Source of the DNA: Orthonyx spaldingii | Lineage: Eukaryota; Chordata; Aves; Passeriformes; Orthonychidae | Assembly (NCBI GenBank): GCA_013397795.1 | Contig: VZTJ01000758.1 | Coordinates: forward strand, 508,237 to 572,236 | Reading direction: 5' to 3' | DNA: 64,000 nucleotides | Part shown: positions 1-13,567 of the stretch, piece after piece | Numbering within the stretch: the first letter of the stretch is position 1 | Layout: every line of letters starts with the position of its first letter | Program-made: the position numbers and the translations under genes | Notes under the pieces: generated by a model | Seen by the model: the letters and a program-made list of their open reading frames with translations, nothing else | What the model was told of the DNA's origin: nothing | The model's database searches: none

Positions 1-757
1 CACATTCTTGAAAGCACTGTATCATTGATCTGAGATTATTTTTATAGGCAGATGACAGGTCAAGCATAAAAGTGCTCTGTTTTAAAGGTTACGGAGTTGG
101 CAAGCTTGGTATCACTGCCACGGACAAAAACTCGTTTTCTTTTGAAGTCTTCCTTGTCAAGTTATTTACATTTCACAGTTACAAGGCTCCTGTCTGGAGA
201 ATATGAATTCTAAAACAAATAAGAGAAAAAGTCCTAGGCAAGCTAATGCTACTTTAAAGAGATAATGTAAATCAACCCTGACACCATCAGTGTCATCCTA
301 AAGCACGCCGAGAATTTCCAGTGAAAGTTACTAACACTAAGCAGATTTAGAGAGGCAGCCAAAAAAAATAAAGCAAACCTGTAGGTAAACTGCCCTCCAC
401 GCCAAGACTGTTGTTACAGCCATGTATTACAGCGAGAGGGAGAGGAGGAACACTCCAGTGGTGAAAAGCATTTGTTTGGGAAGTCTGGAGGAAGAATTGG
501 TCCAGAATAAATAATTTATAGTGTGATCTGTGAAAATGCCTATGGAATACGACACCTAATTCTCACTGCAAGTTAGACAGAAAGCTGGATGCCCAGCTAA
601 ACACTTGAAGAATGTTACCCTTCAAATTATACAGCTCTTTTCCCAGCCATAAAATAACAATGCCACTTTCTTGCTTAAGAGCACAATTAAGGGCTGAATT
701 TATTAAGGTTCTTTCATATGCAAGGTATTACAGAGGAGTAAAGGTTTGGGGGTCTTT

Positions 758-758
<1 letters not shown>

Positions 759-797
<39 letters not shown>

Positions 798-855
798 AAA
801 AAAAAAAAAAAAAAAAAGAAAACCAGAAAAGAAAAGAAGAAAAGGAAAAAGAGCC
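759..855 (+). repeat. Poly-A / A-rich tract
   Basis: There are 38 A residues (759-796), one C, 20 more A residues, then AAAAG-type decay. Lengths of such runs are prone to sequencing and assembly error. The poly-Lys frame across it is not a gene. Confidence 0.9.
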
Positions 856-1916
856 CCTTATGGGATAATAAATTTCTGTGAGTTTTAATACTTCTAAGCA
901 CTGTATGTACATATACAATGCACAGACTTCATGCTACACAGCTTGCTTTCCTTTCCCTGGATGAGAACGCTCCTGGAATGTTATTGTTTTCAGGGGGGTG
1001 GTTTTTAAGAATTCACTGTGAATACATGCATTATATAAGTGCACACCAAAACACTGCTGGGGCTGTAAATGACCCAGGAGTTCATAAACATGGCTATTTT
1101 CTTATCTGGTTCAAATTTATGCAAGGAAGCAATTGTTGCACAGCTCTGGCTGAACAGAGACCCAATCTCATAAGGGACAAGGGGGCTTTCCATGGGGTTT
1201 CACATAAGGAAGAGCTCAAAGCAGATGACAGATTGTTTATTACATCCCTTGTACCGCGAGGGTCCGATCCCTGATGGTGTTCACAGGAGCTGATGCAAAA
1301 GAAACACCCTGAACACCCAGCCTGGATCTGAAGGGAACTGAAATGACTGGAAAAAAAAAAAGAGGTTAGGAGAACTGAAAGACAACAAACTCCTCTGTGG
1401 TTTGTGTCTCATTTTTCCTCAGAATTTAAGGCTCTAACACCATAACCTCCTTCAGTACTCCCCTCCGGCCCCAGTGAAGCACAGTTATCCAGTCCCACCA
1501 TTAGTGAGGATGCCAGCAGGAGCAATCTCAGACTCCCAGCCACGTCTTTACGAACTTTATGAAGGGGAGATTGTCATCTCAACCTCACAGAAGTTAATAA
1601 TTACAGTGTTCATGTATCTACATGGCTTCTGCAGAGGACCAACAATGAAATGGTTGTTTAAACACAGCTTCTTTGCTTCGATGGAAAACTGTGTGTGCAC
1701 CACTCACCAGCTCAAGTAAATGTTAATGACTACTATGGAAAAATAAAAGACATTTTCTGATACACACAGCACAGCTTTTTAAGAGTCTTCTTAGGATGTC
1801 AGATGTTGTATTTTGAGACTGAAGAAATAAGACCTTAAACAACGATGAATATATGGACTCTGATCTGTTTTGGTTTATTATTATGATTTTTCAGTGCTGG
1901 AGAACGTTTTAACCAT

Positions 1917-1947
1917 CACACACACACACTCACATACACACACACAC
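1917..1947 (+). repeat. (CA)n microsatellite, interrupted
   Basis: CA dinucleotides with two single-base interruptions. Confidence 0.9.
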
Positions 1948-2396
1948 TGACACTACCACACTAGGCAAGATCAGAGCTTAACAGCCAACAAAACACACAT
2001 TCAATCCCTGAGATCATTTTCCTGAAATAGAAAACTACATATGTTTCTCAAATTTCACATCAAGCCACTGCACAGCCCGAGCTGCAGGGGAGAAGGGAGC
2101 CAAGCCTGCCTTTGGGCTTGGGGGAGGAAGGACCTGAAACCAAGATGATTCCTTTCATATCACCACATTTCTCGTGCACAACCTCCACTTAACAAACACC
2201 CCCGTTTCACAGCGTTTCTAGCTGGGCTTGCTTATCAAGCAGCCTTTGCTTTGTCAAATTAAGACACATTGCCTTGGATTAGTGAGACTCCCTGAGTTCA
2301 CGATGACTTCATGGTTGGCTCAGTTCAGCGTCTCCGTGGCAAACTGCCAGGAATACATCCACTGCCCCCAATCCTTTCTATACTGACCTAGCTGGC

Positions 2397-2440
2397 TTTT
2401 TTCTTTTTTCTTTTTTTCTCTTTTTTTTTTTTTGTTTTTT
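2397..2440 (+). repeat. T-rich low-complexity tract
   Basis: T runs broken by single C and G bases, the longest being 13 T. On the minus (FGGY) strand it is A-rich. Confidence 0.85.
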
Positions 2441-4682
2441 AGCAGCAAATGAATGCAATAGAAAAGGAAGGGTTAGATACTGTCACAGCCAATTAACAAT
2501 TCTAACAACTTCAAAAAATAAAGCAGTAAATATTTGAAGATCTGAATGCAAGCCTCTGCAGTGCAACCTCTCAATGTATGTCCAAAGCTCTTGTAAGGGG
2601 ACAGTGCAGTTTTTCTTCACTGGGCAGATACAGTGAGATGCTCTGAAGGGCTCCTGTTCTTGTGGAAAACACATTAAGCTTCTTTTGCTAATATTTTGTA
2701 AAGGGCACTTGTACAATAACAATAGCTAAAGCTTCCTGTTTGCCTGTGTGCTTCCTGGCTAACATTAACGAGACCTGCTGACAATTTTCTTCTTTAGCAC
2801 ACAGAAGTCTTTCAGATCGCTTGGCAGACTCAAGGACATAGCGTTTTTAAATTAAAAAGAAAAAATATCTGACAGTAATGGCCCACATTGCACCTGCCCT
2901 TCACAGTCCTGATAACTTTTCCAGCTACACATTTCCTATTTTCTGGACCAGTCTGTGTGTCACCAGTCTCCAAAGAACATGTTTTGAATTTATTAAAAGC
3001 CTGATAGCGGTACAATTCTCTCATTTGGCAAACACACCATCACAGGGACACTTGCCTTTGGCTCCATGACAGGAAATTCGTGGCACTTTGTCCAATCCAC
3101 AAAAACACCATCCCTCCCCTCCCAACCAGCCTTTCAAGATAATTCTCCCTTCTCCAGAGACTTCTCTCAACAAGTCTGCAAGTCTGAAGTCTTGGGTTTC
3201 ATTTCATAAACAGGACACAACACCCGAGTGCAATTCAGGATACTGTCACTGCCCCATGGGCTCAGCACTAATCACAACAGCTTTCTGCAATATTCCCTAG
3301 GCCCCTTCTTTCCAGAGAGAGGCCTGATTTTTAGACCGGGCGTCTTTTGAAGTAGGCACAAAATATCAACAAGAATCCAAACTTCAGATCCCAGCCAAAG
3401 GGTATCCATTAGTCATGGCAGGGCTAGGACGGAAGGGAAGGGCAGCTGGCCCCAAAAAGTGGGTGTCTGTGCTGCTGCAGTTACCACATCTCTCTGAAAG
3501 GATTGCCCAATCCTTGAAAAAGACACAGACACCCTTCAGATAATCGTTCAGCTCGCACCAGTTCGTTTTTTTCAGCAGCGCCTCTAAACATGAGCTCCTC
3601 TTCCAAACTCCCTCTGCCTTCTCAGATTCCAGTCTGTTCTGGATAAAATATTTGGTGAGGGCTCCACTGACACAGCCAGGAGAGACCTCCCAGCGGTAAA
3701 AGTAAGCAACCTCCTAAGAGTGTGTGGATGCATCAGTTTAACAGATGAAGAACAAACACAGGGATGAACAAACATCAAATCCTCCAACGTGTTCAGCTGC
3801 CTGAACACCTCCAAAGACAGATTTAATTCACTTCTCCAAACCACACAGGGGACATCACAGAGCAGAGACCTGAATGCAGATTCCTGGATTCCAGAGCACC
3901 TCCTTGGCATTGTTGTTTTATTATAAGCTTCCCTCACTACAATTCAACAAGGGACCAGACTCTACTCCTGCTCATCCCAGTGGACTCAGCATCAACCCCG
4001 AAAATGTCCAGGGAGTTCTCTGGAAGTCAATCAGTGCAATGGAGCCATCTCAAGCCCTAATTATAAGCAACTCAAAGCAGGTTACAAATAAACTTTAAGG
4101 ACTCAATCACTGCTTAACATAAAGAGTCAGCTACTTAAACGTGCACAGGCCAAGGAACTCGTAAGTGAAAGAAAACAATTTGTCAAGTATCTTCCTGTTG
4201 AAAATATACTGTACACTAAAAAGAGATCCCCCTCTCTCACAGAGATACAGACAAATATTATTTCCCAGAAATGTTTTTTACCAACTACAAGCACTTGCTT
4301 TTCACTTTGCAGTCCGTCACTACCATAAACAGTATGAATTTCTTTCTTGTAAAACTGAGAAACTCATGATCCTGAGATCTTTTGGAAGGAGATAATTTAG
4401 AAAAGTGAAGTATATGAAACATCTGTTCCACCCTTTCCCATGTCATGATGGCAAGCAGCTGAAGACTCAGTGGACAAGTATTTTCACAGGAAAATTATTT
4501 GGGTCAAATTCATAGATGAGATGAAGTCTCTCCTAGAGAGAACGTTATTTTCCCCAGGTATTAACATGTCTAGAGTATAATAATATGAAAAAAATATTCT
4601 GCACAAATATTCAGTTTGTTCCAACTATTTCTGGTCATTTTGGGAGGTGGCTTGTAGCACAATGTTGGACACCCTCTATCTC

Positions 4683-4705
4683 AATAATGTCAGCCTGACA
4701 TTATT
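4683..4705. repeat. Perfect 11-bp inverted repeat with 1-base spacer
   Basis: AATAATGTCAG, spacer C, CTGACATTATT. The arms are exact reverse complements. No flanking mobile element is visible. Confidence 0.85.
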
Positions 4706-7700
4706 CCCTATGTTTCCAAATCCTCCTTCACAGGTCTAATGTCTCTTTTGTTAGAATTCATCTTAAATTCCAGTAGAGACTAGCTCATTTTGCAGTGAGT
4801 GAGTTGCCTATGATTGGAAATGGCCCTGAAGCACAATTCTGGGTCTAAATACACATGACCTTTGAGAAATTTGTGTGTGGATTCCACCCAGTTTAACAGC
4901 TCAGCCCTATTCTTATCTGCAATGTAATCCTTCACAAGACTCCAGGAACACACTGGGATTGCAGATGTGCATCTCTGGTATGAATTCTCCATCCACAACA
5001 CAGTAGCCTGTAACTAAACCAGAGAGGAGTTTAGATTTTATTAAGATAGCTGTGCCCAAAGCACCATATAAAGGAAGGGTTACCGGAGGTTAAGGATGGG
5101 GGAGGGAGGGCAGTGAGTCACTCACCACCAGCACAAGAGCTGAGCCTCTCAAAAGTGTTGCTGAGTGTCTGTCACAGCTCTTCCTCCCCACCACAGCTTT
5201 TCTGAGAGAAGACAACTGACTATTCAATGGCAAAACCAACATTCATTGCTGCAGCCTTGGGGGGCAGAAGCTGAGAAGTTCCAGGTTTAAATTCTTTAAC
5301 TAAAGAGCTGTCAGTAACATTTTTATAATGCAGAATAGTCAGCTGCCTGGATCGTTCAGGACAAGTCAATGGTCATTCAGCAGCCCAAAGGAGAAATAAT
5401 CAAACATAACCATATAAAATATGGAGTATTACAGGCAGCAGCTTTCCAAGGACAATGGGAATCAACAATTTGGAACTCATCCTTTGCAACTGATGAGTGG
5501 ATGTTGTTCAGTGAGATACAGGGCAATTTCAAAGCCAGGAGGTAAAATATCCTAGAACGTGTTTGAGCCTCCACCTTGGGGGTAAGAAACATTTATTGGT
5601 TATTATAGGTCCACTGGACACAAAACTTGGCAACAAGGTAGCTCAAGCCAGCAGAATAAAAGGTGAAAGACAAAGGGTTTCATACTTAGAAACACACATC
5701 AAGAACTGCTTTTCAAATACGTCAAACTCTGCTCTCACACACTACTTAACTTTGTGCACAGCGACCTCACTGAAGGCAAAAAGACTTTACATAATTTCTC
5801 AATGTCAAATACATACAAAATATTTTCGAGAACCCCTTAAAAACTTAAAGAAGCAAGGCCTTTGCTATAAAAGTGCCTTCGGAATTGCATTTATTTTGGT
5901 AAAATCTCCATGACCAAAACAAATTTTTAAAAAAATAAATCCTTCTTTTATCAGGGCCAAGCTCTGTATGATTCACAGTGACTAACACTGTGTCTTGCCC
6001 TGTGAATAGACTCCTTTGTGCTCAAAGGGAGGAAGGGTGGTAAGAGGTAACAATCTCATATGTGATAAATTCACACTTCCCTTGTGTTATGAGCACATGC
6101 AGGACAAATTACTTGACTTCACCGACCTACAAGAAAATTCTCAGAAAACAGGTGTGCATGGGGTAAAGCAGAGAAAGGGAAAAAAAAAAAAAAAAAAAGA
6201 GGTTTGAGTCCAGCAAAATGCTTCTTGTCCTTATTTTCCTGTCTTTTTCTTCCTCCTTTGTTACCCTACAACACATTCCACTAGAGCCAAAATAATGGGC
6301 TTAATTTGGGGGAGCACATTAAAGGCAGGAATGAAGGATGTACAAAGAGTTATTTTATCCAAAATAGAAGGCTCTCAACCAAAGTGTGAGGGGAAACTTT
6401 ATCCAGAAAGTCTTTTCCCAACATTCCTTTCTCCCTCACAACCTTCATGAACACAATTAAAGGATTTTGAATAATCACACTGTCATTGCTAAGGAAATGA
6501 ACTTGCCAGTCTGAATTCAGTAATGTCAACTTTTGGGTAGAATCCTCTGCAACTGTTTGGTTTTTTTGGTTTTTTGTTGTTTTTTTTTTTTACAAGGTGA
6601 GGGTTGCTTCACCTCCAGGAAGTTTCAGCCAAGAGCACAAAGCCAAAGCCAGGCAGGACCACGGAGCTGTCAGGATCGCTGTGCCCTCCCTTTCCAGTGC
6701 CTCCTCCATCTCGTGCCCTGACCAAAGGGTGCTAATGCTGAATCAAAGTCTTGAGTACTTTCACAAGATGCAGACCCTGGAATATCATCTGGGATTTATC
6801 CTCTGGAAGGTAGAGTTGGGCCAGGTGACAGCACTGCTTACATTGCAAGATCTGTGGGGTGGGAGTTGTTCTTCTGTTGCATAATTCAGAGTTAGACAGC
6901 AAAATCTGACTGAAAGTCCAAAGGAAGAAGAGTTAAGATGCCATCTATCAATTATCATCTGTCAAGTTCCTTGCACAACTCCTCTTTTTGCCCTTTTTTT
7001 TAAGTCAAACATAGCCCTTCCTTGCTCCATAATGCAAGGAATATATAATATATAATATATAATGCTGTAACAACAGCTGTCAATCAGGAAGACAAACTAG
7101 GGAGAAACAGAGCACTCAAATAAAAAGAACTGTGTCTGACAGGAAAGTATCTTCATTTCCAGAGAGACTAAAACTATCCTGTGGGCACTTTTCATCCGAG
7201 ACTACATCTTGCACAGATTCCACTCCACAAATTGCAATGGAATTAACTGTGAGCTGCACTGAACTGGGCACGATTTTAAATAAATAATATTGTCCCTCAC
7301 TTGTCACAAGGATCTGCAAATTCCCTTCACTGTGTTGGTCTCTTTAATCCAGATTTTTAAGGGGTTCTCTCAGAGGGTTTTGGAATCCTGCTCAGCAAGG
7401 ATTCCAGGGTGCTTTTGGGGAGACAGCACAGCTGCCCTGTTTTACAGTGAAGTGACCCTTTTAAATTAGATTTTACCAGCTCCCTCCCACATGGCAAAGA
7501 AGTGCATACCTCCAATTCTCAAAAAAGTCAATAAATTTGTCAACAAAAATCGATTTCAAAGAACTATTGGAAGTGTACATCACAGGAACTCCAGCAATCA
7601 TATTTCTGCTCCAAAATGCCATTTTGCAGCACCACGCTGTATCTGTGAATTCCACTGCTCCCAGGAACAACTGTGTTCAGGAATGCACGATGGAGGCAGG

Positions 7701-7819
7701 AGATAGGTTCAAGATGTTTTGGGGCTGGCTGAATTACAGACAGATGTACATAACAGCAGGTCCAGTCAGAATGAATTAAAGCAGAAATGTACAAAATCAT
7801 ATTGTTAGAATTAACATAC

Positions 7820-7905
7820 CTTGCAGTGACACCTGTGGCTTTCCAAGATAAGAAATCCGGAAGATCAAAGAAGTAGCCAACCTTCTTCCATGATTCTGGC
7901 AAGTT
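7820..7905 (-). CDS. FGGY: FGGY, fourth coding exon (residues 156-183 and two bases of codon 184)
   Basis: This 86-nt exon encodes NLPESWKKVGYFFDLPDFLS and then WKATGVTA. The FFDLPDFLSWKATG block is nearly invariant in animal FGGY and lies in the first kinase domain. The acceptor is a run of T ending TTTAG|AACTTG, with the first base at 7905. The donor is GCAAG|GTATGT with the last base at 7820. It takes phase 0 from the previous exon and leaves in phase 2, so codon 184 begins AG and would be Arg or Ser. The next exon of the gene was not recognised between positions 1 and 7819 and presumably lies outside the window. Confidence 0.93.
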
Positions 7906-8999
7906 CTAAAAAAAATATGTTTAGAAAGGCAGATATTACAGGTCAGGTATGGTCGTGTCCTTATTTTAATGCAATTAAAACCCTGATATTTAGGTAAAAA
8001 AGACAATTTTTTTAAACTCAGTGTTCTGATCACCCAGTCAGCTGTACTCTCTGATTTACTGCCTGGAGAACTGAGCCTTTCCCCCACCACAGACTGATCA
8101 TAAGCAAAGTTTCCCATGAAAAGTTCATGAAGGCACAAGTTTCAGATGAGTAACCTGGGGTGTCTCTGTTCCCCATCAGCTGCTTGATGTCAGAGCAGTT
8201 TCAAAGTCAACAATTTTATAAAAAAAAAATATTAGCGTGAAAAATAATCTTTCTTCTAAAATAAACCATGTAAGAATTAAAAACATTTAACGTTTAAAAT
8301 TTAATATTTGTTGATTATAAGCATAAGAAGAAAACAAAGAGCACACAAACAAAGCTTCCAGATCACGTGGCTTTCCTAAAAGCTACGTGACATTCCCAAA
8401 CTCCTAAAAAACTCTTCTACCAAGATAGATCATTTACAAGGAATTTCCACTGCTGTTCTCTGCAGAGAGATGATGGTCCAGAAAGCAAGAAAAAACAGTT
8501 AAAAAGGGTGGTCATATCTCCTGGGCCAGACTCTGCTCCTTGTTTCCTCCAAAGCTCAGCCTGATAAATATTCTCAAAATTACTTTTCCACAAAAACAGT
8601 CTCCAGAGGTATCAGACCATGCTGAATGGGAAGGTTTCCCCCAGAGTAATGTTTTATTCCAGTGTGACATGGACAGTGAGCATCACTGTCCTGCTAAGCA
8701 ATCCCAGTGGTCACCTCTGACCTCAGTACATCAAAATAAGTAAAGAATATCAAAACCAAACATCAGCCCACAAGGGTCACAAATCAGACTTCCATGGGAA
8801 GGTAAGATTGCTTGAAAAACCTCCACCAGCTTCCTAAATAATTGAAAAGTGCAGTTTTCTCACTTGAGATCAGCTCCTGCACTAGAAGCACAAGTCCTTG
8901 CTGGAGTCTTTCTGCAGCAGAAATTAATTCCATGCAGTGTCAAGAATGTACAGGCTGAACTAAAAGAGAGCACGATGCCATTTTAAGAAATAATATTTG

Positions 9000-9203
9000 G
9001 CTCTTGACATTCTTCCCTGTGAGGGTGGGGAGGCCCTGGCACAGCCTGCCCAGGGAAGCTGTGGCTGCCCCATCCCTGGAAGTGCCCAAGGCCAGGATGG
9101 ACAGGGCTTGGAGCAACCTGGGATAGTGGGAGAGGATTGGAAAGAGATGAGATTTCAGGTCCCTCCCAATCCAAACCATTCTGTGATTCTATGATTCTGT
9201 AAC
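9000..9203 (+). mobile_element. CR1 LINE fragment, 3' end
   Basis: Typical CR1 3'-end sequence, GTGAGGGTGGGGAGGCCCTG through CATCCCTGGAAGTGCCCAAG, ends with the characteristic short tandem repeat (GTGATTCTATGATTCTGT). Strongly 5'-truncated, as most avian CR1 copies are. The open frames across it are shadows of CR1. Confidence 0.9.
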
Positions 9204-12200
9204 TTAATTCAGATACTCTGTGATATCAAACCAAAATCTTACAAGTCCAGAAAGTTGCTGAAATGGAATTTATGAGTTTGAGAAATTAAAGTGCAAGTGA
9301 GTAAGTACAAAAAGAGCAACATTTTGTTTTGTTTTTGGTCATGCAAAGAATCTGTCTTAAAACTTTGAGTTTAGAGCTTGAAAAGGTTCTAAAACTCACT
9401 GGGTTTCTACTGAATTCAAAAAAAGAAATGCTCTGATTACAGTTTTTTAATGTAAAGCACACAACTTTTGGATGTCTGTTCCTGACCACTCAGGTTTAGC
9501 TCACCTCCCAGACACTTGTGGCTGCTACTCACATCAAATTTAACTTCCTATGTGAATGCCAAGGTGCTCCATAGCTTAGCCCAAAGGTCATCCAGCCTGA
9601 TTGTTTTGGTAATAAAAGCCATTACGTGTTGTTAACACACCTGACAGCCTTCAAGAAGCAACAGGAGTAGTGTGGCTGTTACTTTAATCAGAACAGAAAC
9701 TGGATTAAGAATAACTGTCCTCTTCAAACAAATCTGTTTCACCAAAGATACTCCATGGATCCTTATTCTATTACTTCAAGAATTCCCAAAAGCCACATGT
9801 TAGTGACACTCAAAATACTTTGTTTCAAGAACATCCAAATGATTCATTTTTTGCCATCTTGATGCTGTGTCATCACTAATTAGTACAGACCAAAAAAAAA
9901 AATCATAGCACACCCTGATGCTTTTTCCAAACAAATTTAAGTCTCCATGTTTTCGACACTCACTGAAGTTAATTCAAATTTATTTTCACCCAGTCAGGAG
10001 TCTGTGACCACATTAAAAGGATTGTGGAAGAGATCCAGGAACGTTCCCAATGCTGTATTCACATCCTGCAACTCACCCTCCAAACTCACTTGCAAAGGAA
10101 CTCACACAATCTTTGTATTTTCCAGAGGTACTTATGGAGTGCCCTTTCTTCACCTCTCTCTCTCTGCTTGCTTTGGGTTTTTTTAACAGCTACACCTCCA
10201 CAGAAGAATTTTTTGAGATTGTTACAGATAATCCCAAATACTTGGGGACGAAGAGTTTCAGAATTGTGTAGTGCCATGTGTTTTAATCTTCCTAGGCAAG
10301 AAGGGAAAATGAGGGATTTCTTAATTGGACTGAAAACACACACATAGGGTGTCTTCTTCTAAATTACAGAAAACAAATGCACATTGTGTGCAAGGAAGAA
10401 AGGGAACAATGGAATACTTAATGCATACACACACATGGATCTAACAGCTCACGTGCCATGCCCTGCTCCAACTCAAAGCAAGGATTTACAACTTGGATCT
10501 CCCACTGGATGCCAAGTCACGTGATAGAGCTATTCCCAGACACCCAAGACAGGCCCTGAGCAGAAATTCCATCCTTGCCAGAGCCATGGCTGCAAACTGA
10601 TCAATTCTGACACAACGTGCACTCTAACTGGTAAAAGATTAACTGACTGAATTATCAGAGTCAGGAACTGGGGCAGGGGGGAGAGAAGGGGCTTGAGAAG
10701 TAAACTCTTGGAGCAAAGCTGCTGCTGGAGGGGGAGAAAACTGCCTGCACACTCTGTGCAGGTATCCTTAAATCCCAGGGGAGTCCCAGGCATGGCACCA
10801 CAGGCAGGCAAACAGCAGAGCCCAGGCCAGAACGGGCTGAGAGGGACAGAGCAGGCACTGGAACCAGAGCTGGAACAAGGCAGGGAGGGCAGTGTGTGCC
10901 TGCTGGGAGCCTCGTCCCCCCGCAGAGGAGAGACCCAGAGGGGAGACACCAAGCAGGACATGCTCAGAGGTGCAGGTGCTTCAAACCTCCCAGCTGTGAG
11001 TGCTGCTTCCCAAAGGCACTTCTGCCTGATTAGCAACTGCAGCTAAAGGCCAAACTCAGTCTGAAGCACAGCTCATGCATATGTGTCTGCACTGTGTATG
11101 GACTGTGATAACACAGAGTGTTGAAACATTTATAAACAATTCTCAACAAGAGCTCAGTTCCAAACTCAACAGCCTGGAGTCATTCTCATTTAACACAGAA
11201 TTTATTATTCATTTTAATGGAAAAATGTTCAGTCACATTCAACAAGACAAAAAGCCAGCTGCAAGGGCAGCAAGCAGTGAAGAAGACATGCATCAGCAAA
11301 GGAGCTGCTGCCAAGCCAATGCCACTACATCCACTATCCTTCCCTGACTGCCAGGGAAAGAGAGGTTTTAATTGTTCCTGCAAATGATCTCACTGGTAGC
11401 TGCAAGTCACAGGTGTAGAGAGGGAAGAAGGGTGATGCATCAAAGAGCAGCTCTAACTGATGATGTGAACTGTAACATACAGGAAGATCACTGACTGCCA
11501 GAAAAAAAGCTACTCACAGGTTATTGATTTTAGTTATTAATGGCAGAGGAATGATATGCTAAACAGTCACCCCATGGTTTGGGGTTTTTTTCCTAAAGAG
11601 AGGCTCTTCTTCGCTCTCAAACATGACATTAAGAGCAGAGTTGTGAAAACAGACTGCAGAACTGCACTTCATGTGGAGGCAGTTACCAAGCAAATACCTA
11701 CCCCCAGTCCAACACCCCCCACCCACTTCGAGTAAACAATAAACTTCAGCATCTCTGATTTAATGGGACTAGTATTTTTTAGAAATAGCTGGTTTGTAAT
11801 GTCATCAGTATGAGGAAAACATAACTTGCATCCTTTCGTTTTGGCACGAGCTACAATAACATTTTCAGCCAGAAATTAGTAAACAAGGTTTTTTTTCTTC
11901 TGCTATCTCTAGGAAAAAAAAATATTACCAGGGAAATTCTGGAGCTGGACAACCCTTCCCTGCAGTTTTTGCAATGTTCTCACTGCTCTAACACTGGTTT
12001 TCCACAGCACAAATATCTGTACAGTTGTGTTGCACTGACAAACACCTGCAGCAAAATGATTCCCAAGTGAAGGGGTTATGTACTCACATTTTCAGGTCAC
12101 TTGCAGGCATCTACCTCCTGAACTACCTACACACTCAGTCAGGCAGTGAGCATCCAATTTTCTTAGCCCAAGTCACCAAAATTACAGAACTGCCTATTAA

Positions 12201-13262
12201 ACTGCACAAAAATGTACCTGCAACTACAGAAGTGAAGAACTATTGCAATAATGTTTCGTAAGATAACTGTAAATAAAGAAATCTAAGGAAATAACAGCAA
12301 GAGGAGTGCACTTAATTCACTATTTTAAAAGAATCAGTAGCCAGGAATTACTTTCCTTTTTAGTGGAGGTTATATTCAAACTCACCTTACTGAGTTCAGG
12401 AAGACTTTGTCAGAACCACCTCTCAGCTAATTTCTAAATATTGGTCAAAGGATTCCTTCTTTCACTTTCATTTACAGTTGATGTTCTTAATTCAGCTGAC
12501 TACATTCAAAAGTCACAAGTGGCTGCATCCACAGAAATCAGCATTAAAAAAAATCATGTATTTGTTTTGTTTTGCATTTAACACTGGACTCTATCACCAC
12601 ACATGATCCACAGATGTACACATTTAACCAGACTGCCCCACAGGCTGCATTTAGGTGATCATTTACTGCCAACAGCTGTCCCCACCACACAAACTCCACT
12701 TGCAGGGATGGCTTTGCCAGAGGAACACCTATCTGCAATCACAGGCGTCAAGACCAACCAATTAATTTCAGGGATGCTAATTGCAAGGTGCCAGAGGGCA
12801 AAATGATTCAGCCCCAATCAAACCGAACTCAATGTAAGCAAATACAAATCAAACAGACGATCTCAAAAAGCCTATTACAGCCTTAAAAGTTCAATATTTT
12901 AATTCAAACTTGAAATGGAATAGAGATGAAGAGCTGGAAGAAGAGAATGCACCTGAAGCCTCCAATGTCCAGTGACATTTCTTTGCTGTGTAGAGAGATG
13001 AAATATTAAAGAGAAAGCATTATATGGAAAAGAAAGTCAAGAAGAAGGAGGTGAGAATAACTCGTGACTTGGAAGAAAATCTGCAGCATCCCTCCACAAA
13101 TAAATACAAGGGCAGGGTAAGAAGAAAGCCACAAAAGATAAGGACCAGTGTCTATTTCTTGTACGGTGGTGTCAGCTCATTCCTCACACGGAGTGAGGTC
13201 ATCTGCAGCTTCAGTTCTAGGAACGAGGTGATGGAAATGGAAAAGCACAGTTAGGTCATTAT

Positions 13263-13567
13263 TGAATCACAGAATGGTTTGGGTTGGAAGGGATCTTAAA
13301 GCCCATCCAGTCCCAGCCCCTGCCATGGGCAGGGACACCTTCCACTGTCCCAGGGTGCTCCAAGCTCCTCCTGGTCTTGGACGCTTCCAGGGATGGGGCA
13401 GCCACAGCTTCTCTGGGCACCCTGTGCCAGGGCATCTCCGCCCTCACAGGGAAGAATTTCTTCCCAATATCCCATCTAACCCTGCCCTCTGTTAGTGTGA
13501 AACCATTTCCCCTTGTTTTGTCACTCCAGACTCTTGTCCAAAGTCCCTCTCCAACTTTCTTGTAGGT
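13263..13567 (-). mobile_element. CR1 LINE fragment, 3' end
   Basis: The plus strand starts AATCACAGAATGGTTTGGGT, the reverse complement of a CR1 tail, and continues through GGGATGGGGCAGCCACAGCT into the end of the CR1 ORF2 region. A 103-codon minus-strand frame here is the remnant of CR1 coding and tail sequence, not a separate gene. Confidence 0.9.

Larger units (their letters stand above)
1..7819 (-). other. FGGY: FGGY intron after the fourth coding exon (partial)
   Basis: The intron starts at the GTATGT donor and runs past position 1. No FGGY-like exon was recognised inside it. It holds an A-rich tract (759-855), a (CA)n run, a T-rich tract, a short perfect palindrome (4683-4705) and a TATAA triplication near 7038-7060. 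I see no transposon that I can name. Open frames in this stretch are short and lack family features. Confidence 0.7.

Noticed and set aside
612..881. 89-codon open frame rich in lysine
   Set aside because: It is a translation of the poly-A tract, with no domain or splice context.
10530..11046. 168-codon minus and 117-codon plus frames
   Set aside because: They overlap in opposite directions in GC-rich intronic DNA; low-complexity Ser/Pro/Leu content and no family match.
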